A stretch of DNA of 8,666 nucleotides from HO2-45-28 sp964574495 (GTDB lineage Bacteria; Patescibacteriota; Minisyncoccia; HO2-45-28): NCBI GenBank assembly GCA_964574495.1, contig CAZNNT010000027.1, positions 1-8,666 on the forward strand, given 5' to 3'. Every line of letters begins with the position of its first letter. The stretch's first letter is position 1. Positions 1-5,059 of this stretch are shown here, one piece after another. The notes under the pieces are model-generated. The model searched no databases. It saw only the letters and a list, made by a program, of their open reading frames with translations, and was not told the DNA's origin. The translations under genes were made by a program, and so were the position numbers.

Positions 1-214
1 AAGAAGGCATCGGTGGACGGGCCGATTCTAAAGGAGCTCGGAGACAAGAACGAGATTTGTCTGTTTCACTTCCTGAAGTGCCTTAAGGGTCGTAGAGGCT
101 GGCATTTCGCCTACATCCGAGGGTATGGTGGAAAACTCTGTGTCGTGGGCGCGAATCGGTACGATGTCGACGGCTGCTGCTGCTGCTTTGCGCGGCGTGC
201 GGGTGGTGCCGCCG
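1..214. other. GC-rich stub before assembly gap, coding content unclear
   Basis: This 214-base piece is about 58% G+C by hand count, clearly richer than the AT-leaning sequence after the gap. It contains a (GCT)5 run at 173-187. All frames considered are cut by the gap. The most protein-like reading is on the minus strand: an open frame entering from the gap and ending at a TAG at 28-30, giving about 62 residues with a five-alanine stretch and the C-terminal end SELL. A plus-strand frame is also open across the whole piece but is cysteine-rich in a way that looks accidental. I recognise no family. It may be the end of a neighbouring gene, a transferred segment, or a foreign read joined by scaffolding. 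Confidence 0.4.
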
Positions 215-326
215 NNNNNNNNNNNNNNNNNNNNNNNNNNNNNNNNNNNNNNNNNNNNNNNNNNNNNNNNNNNNNNNNNNNNNNNNNNNNNNNNNNNNNN
301 NNNNNNNNNNNNNNNNNNNNNNNNNN
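215..326. other. Assembly gap (112 N)
   Basis: There are 112 consecutive undetermined bases. The sequence on the two sides differs in composition, so the order and orientation of the left stub relative to the rest depends on scaffolding alone. Any open frame drawn through this stretch is an artefact. Confidence 0.98.
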
Positions 327-404
327 AGGCCAACTTTTTTGATAAGGCGATATACTTTTTGTTATTGAGTTATCATTTTGAATGGATAATATTTTAAATT
401 CTTA

Positions 405-410
405 TAAAAT
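405..410 (+). promoter_or_regulatory. Putative -10 box of ruvX, possibly leaderless start
   Basis: TAAAAT matches the TATAAT consensus at five of six positions and ends six bases before the ruvX ATG at 417, which would put the transcription start at or next to the start codon. A weak TTGAAT at 378-383 lies 21 bases upstream, too far for a standard -35. The 327-416 leader is AT-rich and holds other near matches (GATAAT at 385-390), so the choice is tentative. It is supported mainly by the same six-base spacing before two other genes in the window. Confidence 0.35.
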
Positions 411-416
411 AGGTAA

Positions 417-818
417 ATGGCTAGGATTTTGGGAATTGACTATGGCACTAAAAAAATCGGTTTTGCTCTTTCGGACGAAAGTCAAAAAATCGCTTTTCCT
501 AAGACCGTCCAGCCGAATGTCTGGGATTACGCGCGCGATTCAATTCGCGATTTTATTTTGAAAGAAAATGTTTCCGAAATCGTCATTGGTTTGCCCGTGG
601 GACTCAATGGCGAAGAAACTCCGCTTTCGGGCGATGTCCGCAAATTCGCGGAAAAATTAAAAGAAGTTTTTAGCGTGCCGATTCATTTTGAAAACGAAGT
701 TTACAGCTCGGCTCAAATTAGAACCGAAGGATCCGCGCCGGAGCATAAGATTGACGCTTCATCCGCCGCCCTGATTTTACAGACATTTTTAGACAGGCGG
801 CTAGATAAGTATTTGTGA
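417..818 (+). CDS. ruvX: RuvX/YqgF family RNase H-fold nuclease (pre-16S rRNA processing / Holliday junction resolvase-like)
   Basis: The protein has 133 residues, normal for the YqgF/RuvX family. The first strand carries GIDYGTKKIGFALSD, with the metal-binding Asp8. A central IVIGLPVGLNGEE motif follows at about residues 55-67, and the C-terminal IDASSAALIL segment supplies Asp113. The usual DERLTT motif is altered to NEVYSS (residues 93-98), but the catalytic Glu94 remains. The family is known for 5'-end maturation of 16S rRNA and, in some bacteria, Holliday junction cleavage in vitro; which applies here is inference. The ATG at 417 places the motif at residue 4, as in relatives, so no other start is likely. 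A short AGG sits only three bases before the ATG, so Shine-Dalgarno support is poor. It is the first gene of the plus-strand run, 12 bases ahead of the glycosyltransferase. Confidence 0.93.
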   Translation: MARILGIDYGTKKIGFALSDESQKIAFPKTVQPNVWDYARDSIRDFILKENVSEIVIGLPVGLNGEETPLSGDVRKFAEKLKEVFSVPIHFENEVYSSAQIRTEGSAPEHKIDASSAALILQTFLDRRLDKYL

Positions 819-824
819 TAGAAT
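816..824 (+). promoter_or_regulatory. Putative extended -10 promoter before the glycosyltransferase gene
   Basis: TGA followed by TAGAAT fits an extended -10 (TGn plus five of six TATAAT matches). It overlaps the ruvX stop codon and ends exactly six bases before the ATG at 831. GGAG lies at 825-828, only two bases from the ATG and too close to act as an ordinary ribosome binding site, so a leaderless transcript is the simpler reading. TAGACA at 790-795 resembles a -35 but is 23 bases away. Confidence 0.4.
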
Positions 825-830
825 GGAGAT

Positions 831-1568
831 ATGAATGAGGATGTTTATCTGTCGGTTATAATTCCGGCTTATAATGAAGAAAAAAGAATCGGCAAAACGA
901 TTGATATTATCGGAGCTTACCTCGCGCGTCAGCCGTTTAAATCCGAAATAATCGTTTCTGATGCCGCTTCTCCCGATAAAACCGCCGAAATCGTCAGGCA
1001 AAAAATTCCGGAGATAACGAATCTAAAAATAATCAGTCAGAAAAACAAGGGCAAGGGAGAGGGGGTTAAAGTGGGGATGCTCGCGGCCAAGGGGCGGATA
1101 CGGCTTTTTACCGACGCCGATAACTCCACGGACATAAGCCATTTTGATAAGATGCGCCCGTTTTTTGACCAGGGTTATGAAGTGGTGATATGTTCGCGCG
1201 ATTCCAAGGACGCTCCTGGCGCGAGGCAAGCTGTGGCGCAAGTATGGTATAAACGTTTGATGGGAACTTTGGGAAATTTATTTATTCAATGGGTGGCAAT
1301 TCGCGGAGTGTGGGATACCCAATGCGGTTTTAAGGCCTTCCGTGACTTTGCTGCCGAAAAGATTTTTTCCCAGCAGCGCGTACCGGGCTGGGGATTTGAT
1401 ATTGAGACACTGGCTTTGGCTAAAGCGCTTGGCTACAAAATCGGCATTATCCCGGCTTATTGGATTAACGATCCCAGGAGCCATGTTAAACTTTCAGGAT
1501 ATCTGCAGGTCTTGCGCGATACTTTAAAAATCCGTTTTAATTTTTGGAGAAACAGGTATATATTATGA
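831..1568 (+). CDS. Family 2 glycosyltransferase, dolichyl-phosphate glucose/mannose synthase-like
   Basis: A 245-residue GT-A type glycosyltransferase. The N-terminal nucleotide-binding motif LSVIIPAYNEEKRIG is at residues 7-21. NKGKGEGVKVGMLAAKG (72-88) is typical of the ALG5/DPM1 group, and the metal-binding DxD appears as Asp95-Ala-Asp97 in FTDADNST. DTQCGFKAFR and GWGFDIETL are the usual later motifs for acceptor and base positions. The family transfers glucose or mannose from UDP- or GDP-sugar to a polyprenyl phosphate at the inner membrane face; the exact sugar cannot be told from sequence. No C-terminal membrane helices are present, so it would bind the membrane peripherally. The usual VDDGS is replaced by VSDAAS. 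Its stop overlaps the ATG of the galT-like gene (ATGA at 1565-1568), suggesting translational coupling and a shared role in sugar-nucleotide use. Confidence 0.88.
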   Translation: MNEDVYLSVIIPAYNEEKRIGKTIDIIGAYLARQPFKSEIIVSDAASPDKTAEIVRQKIPEITNLKIISQKNKGKGEGVKVGMLAAKGRIRLFTDADNSTDISHFDKMRPFFDQGYEVVICSRDSKDAPGARQAVAQVWYKRLMGTLGNLFIQWVAIRGVWDTQCGFKAFRDFAAEKIFSQQRVPGWGFDIETLALAKALGYKIGIIPAYWINDPRSHVKLSGYLQVLRDTLKIRFNFWRNRYIL

Positions 1569-2647
1569 CGGGAAAAACAGAAAATATTGACGGCTCGGAA
1601 TTCAGGCGGGATTTGGTTTCCGGCGACTGGATATTGGTAGCCGCCAAGCGCGCCAAAAGGCCTCAAACCAAAGCGTCAAAAAGAAGGCGTCTTAGTTCGT
1701 CAAAAAAAAATTGTCCGTTTGACGACCCGCAGAAAAGAGGCGCGCCTCCTCCTTTATTGTGGCTGCCTCACCCGACTAAAAGCTATAAGTCCCGATGGCA
1801 AAGCCATCGAGGATCCTCGACTGAGTCGGGACTAAAAGCCGAAAGCTCATTTGATAACTGGTGGGTTCAGATCGTGCCCAATAAATATCCGGCTCTTGAA
1901 CAGCATAAAATTTGTCCGACAATAACGCCCGACGGTCCGTACGCGAAAATGAAAGGGGTCGGATTTCACGAGGTTATAATTACCCGCGACCACCTCCGAA
2001 GAATATCGGAAATGACTTCCAAAGAGGTCGAAATTTTGATTTACGCTTATCAGGAGCGCTGGCGCACGCTGGCCCGCGAGGAATGTATTGAATATATTTT
2101 GGTATTTCATAATCAGGGGCCAGGAGCGGGCGCCACTATTTTTCATCCCCACTCTCAACTCATTGCCTTGCCCATTATACCGCCGGATGTTGCGAAGAGC
2201 TTGGAGGGTTCCAGAATTTATTTTGAGCGCCATAAAAAATGCGTTCATTGTGCCATGCTTGAGTGGGAACGCAAAAAACGAACGCGCGTGATTTACGAAA
2301 ATAATTATTTTACGGTTTTGGCGCCGTTCGCCTCGCGCGTATCTTATGAGACCAGGATTTTTCCAAAGAGGCATGCCGGAAATTTTGAGGATTTGAAAGC
2401 GAAGGAGAGAATGGCGCTGGCTGATGCCATGATTGCCTCTCTTAAAAAAATAAAAAAAGCCATGAACGATCCCGACTACAATTTTTTTATACATACCGCT
2501 CCGGCCAAAGACGGCAGAAGTTATTATCATTGGCATATTGAAATACTGCCCAAAACTTCTATATGGGCCGGCCTTGAGTTGGGGACGGGTGTTGAGGTGG
2601 TGGCCGTTTCTCCCGAAGAAGCGGCCAGGGACTTAAAGAATTCCTGA
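1565..2647 (+). CDS. galT: Galactose-1-phosphate uridylyltransferase-like (HIT superfamily), with embedded palindromic insert
   Basis: A 360-residue GalT-family protein. FRRDLVSGDWILVA near the N-terminus is the family opening. The active-site HPHSQ is at residues 194-198, with His196 as the expected uridylylated nucleophile. The second domain holds YNFFIHTAP and HWHIEILPK. A possible metal pair CVHC is at 226-229, whereas the N-terminal CPFD (from Cys50) lacks the second Cys of the classical CPFC site. The family swaps UMP between UDP-glucose and galactose-1-phosphate, but related enzymes use other hexose phosphates or nucleotides, so specificity is inferred. I chose ATG 1565, which overlaps the upstream stop and has AGG eight bases before it, over an in-frame TTG at 1544 inside the previous gene. 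Residues about 75-90 come from a 46-bp palindromic element and look extra relative to the family. A nine-A run at 1702-1710 is an indel-prone spot. Confidence 0.88.
   Translation: MTGKTENIDGSEFRRDLVSGDWILVAAKRAKRPQTKASKRRRLSSSKKNCPFDDPQKRGAPPPLLWLPHPTKSYKSRWQSHRGSSTESGLKAESSFDNWWVQIVPNKYPALEQHKICPTITPDGPYAKMKGVGFHEVIITRDHLRRISEMTSKEVEILIYAYQERWRTLAREECIEYILVFHNQGPGAGATIFHPHSQLIALPIIPPDVAKSLEGSRIYFERHKKCVHCAMLEWERKKRTRVIYENNYFTVLAPFASRVSYETRIFPKRHAGNFEDLKAKERMALADAMIASLKKIKKAMNDPDYNFFIHTAPAKDGRSYYHWHIEILPKTSIWAGLELGTGVEVVAVSPEEAARDLKNS
1788..1833 (+). repeat. Multi-palindromic element inside galT coding sequence
   Basis: Outer arms AGTCCCGA (1788-1795) and TCGGGACT (1826-1833) pair over eight bases. 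Inside them are a TGGC-AAA-GCCA hairpin (1796-1806) and a perfect 14-bp palindrome, TCGAGGATCCTCGA (1807-1820), together able to form a three-way-junction fold. Alternative pairings exist: a 7-bp stem at 1793-1799/1803-1809 and CGACT-G-AGTCG at 1818-1828. The reading frame stays open through it and yields a hydrophilic, Ser/Arg-rich stretch, in a place where I would expect the GalT chain to run more directly from its proline-rich segment to FDNWWVQIVPNKYPAL. The decamer GACTAAAAGC occurs at 1774-1783 and 1830-1839, flanking the element 56 bp apart. This resembles small palindromic elements that insert in frame in genes, but only one copy lies in this window. Confidence 0.7.
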
Positions 2648-2655
2648 ACCGTATT

Positions 2656-3126
2656 ATGCTCTACCAGCAAGAATTAATCGTTTTACTTTCCGGGGCCGCT
2701 CCCATATCCGAAGTAAGGGGAGCGATACCGCTCGGTATTCTTTTATTCGGGATGAGCCCCCTAAAGGCCTTTTTCTTGAGCGTTCTGGGAAATTTACTGC
2801 CCGTCATTCCGCTTATCTTTTTTCTTAATTATTTTTCCGAATTCTTAATGCGCCGTTTTTATTTCATGAACAGATTTTTATCCTGGATTTTTGAATATAC
2901 AAGGGCCAGACACGCCGACCATTTTCATTACTGGCGTTGGGCGCCTCTCGCTCTTTTTATTTTCGTGGCCATTCCCCTGCCTTTAACCGGAGCGTGGAGC
3001 GGAGTCGTGGCCTCTTTTATTTTCGGTTTGCCGCCGCACAGAGCCGTTTTTACGGTATTTTTAGGAGTTCTGGCCGCGGCGTCCATCGTGCTTGGCGTCA
3101 CTATGCTGGGCTTATCGATTTTTTAA
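2656..3126 (+). CDS. Small integral membrane protein, 'small multidrug export' family (COG2426-like)
   Basis: A 156-residue membrane protein. The signature LSGAAPISEVRGAIPLGI lies at residues 11-28, followed by hydrophobic segments at about 36-60, 95-120 and 130-155. IPLPLTGAWSGVVASFIFG is the second conserved stretch of this family. The 'multidrug export' name is a historical label; substrate and mechanism are not established, and it could equally be described as a predicted transporter. The charged segment RARHADHFHYWRW (about 83-95) separates the two halves. ATG 2656 begins eight bases after the galT stop with no visible Shine-Dalgarno site, so translation probably depends on the upstream gene. 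Nothing in the sequence links it functionally to its sugar-metabolism neighbours beyond co-direction. Confidence 0.8.
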   Translation: MLYQQELIVLLSGAAPISEVRGAIPLGILLFGMSPLKAFFLSVLGNLLPVIPLIFFLNYFSEFLMRRFYFMNRFLSWIFEYTRARHADHFHYWRWAPLALFIFVAIPLPLTGAWSGVVASFIFGLPPHRAVFTVFLGVLAAASIVLGVTMLGLSIF

Positions 3127-3144
3127 TAAATATATTATTTTGTA

Positions 3145-3163
3145 TTCAAATTAAAAATTTGAA
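3145..3163 (+). other. AT-rich inverted repeat upstream of tpiA
   Basis: TTCAAATT and AATTTGAA form an eight-base inverted repeat with a three-base AAA loop, in the 52-base gap between the membrane protein gene and tpiA. There is no run of T after it, so it is a poor terminator. It could be a weak mRNA hairpin, an operator-like site, or chance in AT-rich sequence. Confidence 0.35.
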
Positions 3164-3178
3164 CAAAATCGGGAGAAA

Positions 3179-3970
3179 ATGAATCATATAAATAACATGA
3201 AAAAACATAGCACAAAAAAATTAATAATCGCCAATTGGAAAATGAATCCGCGAAGTTTTTCCGCGGCGGAAAAACTTTTTGAAAATATTTCGACCGGCGT
3301 CAAAAAAGCGAAAAGCCGTTTGGGTATCGTCATTTGCCCCCCATTTTTATGGCTGATAACATTATCCAAAATAAAAAAAGGTTTCGCTTGGGGCGCGCAA
3401 GATGTTTTTTGGGAGCAGGACGGCGCTTACACCGGCGAAATTTCCCCGAAAATGCTTAAAAATTCCGGAATAAATTATGTGATTGTCGGACACTCCGAAA
3501 GAAGGGAATATCTTAAAGAAACAGACGAGATGATAAATAAAAAAGTTAAAGCCGCGTTATCCCTGGGGTTGAAAGTTGTTCTTTGCGTCGGCGAAAGTTC
3601 AAGGAGCGATCCGGACTTCCTGAATTTCGTAAAAGATGAATTGCGCTCGGACCTTAAGGGTGTTTCTCAACGCTTTGCCAAGAATTTAATTATCGCTTAC
3701 GAACCGCTTTGGGCCATCGGCACGGGAAACGCGGCCGAACCGGACGATATTTTTGAAATGGCCACTTTTATACGCAGGAACATTTTTGATATTTTGGGCA
3801 AAAAAGCTGCGTATAACACCCCGATTTTATACGGCGGATCAATTGACCGGAAAAATGCCTCAAATTTTTTACGCGCAAGGGGAGTGAGCGGCCTTTTGGT
3901 GGGCGGAGCAAGTTTAGAGGCCAATGAGTTTATCGGCATTGTTTCGGCTGCCGTCAAAAATGAACTTTAA
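3179..3970 (+). CDS. tpiA: Triosephosphate isomerase
   Basis: Interconverts dihydroxyacetone phosphate and glyceraldehyde-3-phosphate in the cytoplasm. All key residues are present, counted from the ATG at 3179: Asn19 and Lys21 in IIANWKMN, His105 in VGHSERREY, catalytic Glu175 in AYEPLWAIGTGN, then YGGSI and the phosphate-binding GLLVGGASL near the end. At 263 residues it is slightly long because of a 12-15 residue N-terminal tail rich in Asn, His and Lys. An in-frame ATG at 3197 gives the more usual length and has TATAAA four bases-upstream context, while 3179 has GGGAG (3171-3175) only three bases before it; the start is undecided. The gene overlaps pgk by 11 bases, so the two glycolytic enzymes are probably translated from one mRNA. 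Confidence 0.96.
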   Translation: MNHINNMKKHSTKKLIIANWKMNPRSFSAAEKLFENISTGVKKAKSRLGIVICPPFLWLITLSKIKKGFAWGAQDVFWEQDGAYTGEISPKMLKNSGINYVIVGHSERREYLKETDEMINKKVKAALSLGLKVVLCVGESSRSDPDFLNFVKDELRSDLKGVSQRFAKNLIIAYEPLWAIGTGNAAEPDDIFEMATFIRRNIFDILGKKAAYNTPILYGGSIDRKNASNFLRARGVSGLLVGGASLEANEFIGIVSAAVKNEL

Positions 3971-5042
3971 TTTCAGAGTTATTCCCGAAGATTTGAAGAA
4001 TAAGCGAGTTTTATTGCGTGTTGATTTCAATATACCTCTTGAAAAGAGGGAAGCCGGAGAGGACTTACGGGTTTTAAAGACGCTTCCGACGATAAACTTG
4101 TTGAGACGAAGGGGGGCCAAAGTTTTGCTTATAAGCCATTTAGAGAAAGGAGGGAAGCGTATGAGTATAAGGCCGGTATTTATTAAAATTAGGAAAGAAA
4201 TTCGCGGGCTCCGTTTCGTCGGAGGCCTTATCGGCCGTAAAGTTGAAAGAGCTGTCGGAAATTTGAAGGCGGGCGATGTTTTGATGCTCGAAAATTTACG
4301 CATTAGTCCCGGAGAGAAAAAAAACAGCCCGGTCTTTGCCAAAAAACTCGCGTCTTTGGCCGACTTGTATGTTAACGAGGCCTTTTCAGTTTCACATCGC
4401 AGGCACGCTTCAATTGTCGGCTTGCCGAAATATCTGCCGTCATATGCCGGCCCGCTTTTTAAAAAGGAAATTAAAAATCTTTCGCTCGCTTTCCGTCCGC
4501 CTAAACCGTTTATGCTTATCGTGGGCGGAAATAAACTTGAAACAAAAATCCCTCTGATAAAAAAGTTTTTGAAGAAAGCCGATAGCGTGGTGGTGGGCGG
4601 AAAACTGGTTATGCCTTTTCTTTCCGGCAAGGAAAAAAAATTGAGATCCCCCAAAATATTGCCGCCCAAAGATGTAATTGTAGAGCGTCAAGGCAAGAAA
4701 ATCACTCTTGATGTTTCGCGGCTTGAAAAATCGGACATCATTTATGACCTCGGCCCGCGAAGCTTAAAAGAAATAGCCGATTCCGTCCGTAAGAGCCGTT
4801 TTATTTTATGGAACGGTCCTCTGGGTTTTATTGAAAAGGGTTATGTTTCCGGAACTTCGGGTTTGGTGAAAATTCTGCGGCATTCCTCGGCTAAAGTGAT
4901 TGCCGGCGGAGGCGACACGGCCGCTTTTTTGCGCTCGCGCCGCCTAACTGAGGGTTTTCACTTTATATCCACGGCCGGGGGAGCTATGCTCGATTTTCTG
5001 GTGAGCGAAATGCTGCCCGGAATTGAGGCGCTGAAAAAATAA
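3960..5042 (+). CDS. pgk: Phosphoglycerate kinase (divergent)
   Basis: Transfers phosphate from 1,3-bisphosphoglycerate to ADP, the first ATP-yielding step of glycolysis. A 360-residue protein, somewhat shorter than the common 390-400. Visible motifs: RVDFNIPL with Asp22 and Asn24, Arg37 before LPTI, His60 in ISHL, ENLRI, the HRRHAS substrate motif, WNGPLGFIE, the nucleotide loop GGGDTAA (from Gly316), and STAGGAMLDFL. The usual SHLGRP reads SHLEKG, so the substrate-binding Arg is aligned with a Lys, and STGGGASLEFL has an Ala for a Gly. VNDAF is VNEAF. The rest of the substrate-binding arginines are kept, so I expect an active enzyme. ATG 3960 gives the canonical N-terminus; an upstream in-frame ATG at 3924 lies within tpiA and adds an unrelated extension. 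No Shine-Dalgarno site is seen; translation is probably coupled to tpiA. Confidence 0.95.
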   Translation: MNFNFRVIPEDLKNKRVLLRVDFNIPLEKREAGEDLRVLKTLPTINLLRRRGAKVLLISHLEKGGKRMSIRPVFIKIRKEIRGLRFVGGLIGRKVERAVGNLKAGDVLMLENLRISPGEKKNSPVFAKKLASLADLYVNEAFSVSHRRHASIVGLPKYLPSYAGPLFKKEIKNLSLAFRPPKPFMLIVGGNKLETKIPLIKKFLKKADSVVVGGKLVMPFLSGKEKKLRSPKILPPKDVIVERQGKKITLDVSRLEKSDIIYDLGPRSLKEIADSVRKSRFILWNGPLGFIEKGYVSGTSGLVKILRHSSAKVIAGGGDTAAFLRSRRLTEGFHFISTAGGAMLDFLVSEMLPGIEALKK

Positions 5043-5044
5043 TC

Positions 5045-5053
5045 TGTTATACT
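5045..5053 (+). promoter_or_regulatory. Putative extended -10 promoter of recJ, possibly leaderless
   Basis: TGT-TATACT is a near-perfect extended -10 (TGn plus five of six TATAAT matches). It starts just after the pgk stop codon and ends exactly six bases before the recJ ATG at 5060, so transcription would begin at about the start codon. TTGAGG at 5023-5028 is a possible -35 with a long 19-base spacer. No Shine-Dalgarno sequence lies between this box and the ATG. Confidence 0.5.
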
Positions 5054-5059
5054 GGATAG

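Noticed and set aside
173..187. (GCT)5 run as a microsatellite or regulatory repeat
   Set aside because: Only five units in an ambiguous stub; it reads as a short poly-alanine tract in two frames and supports no further claim.
13..397. Open frames on both strands running through the N gap
   Set aside because: They cross 112 undetermined bases and join sequences of different composition; neither frame nor length is meaningful.
1544..1567. TTG start extending galT by seven residues
   Set aside because: It lies inside the glycosyltransferase gene; ATG 1565 forms the classic ATGA overlap and has AGG at good spacing.
1702..1710. Nine-A run in galT as a frameshift site
   Set aside because: The galT frame is continuous and family-like on both sides, so no shift is needed; it remains only an error-prone spot.
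1847..2536. 229-residue minus-strand open frame opposite galT
   Set aside because: Its translation shows no family motif and galT motifs are unambiguous on the other strand; it is an antisense shadow.
3924..3959. Upstream ATG adding 12 residues to Pgk
   Set aside because: The extension is within tpiA and unlike any Pgk N-terminus; ATG 3960 gives the canonical beginning.
3914..4669. 251-residue minus-strand open frame opposite pgk
   Set aside because: Low-complexity Phe/Lys/Ser-rich reading caused by codon bias of pgk; no motif and no start context.
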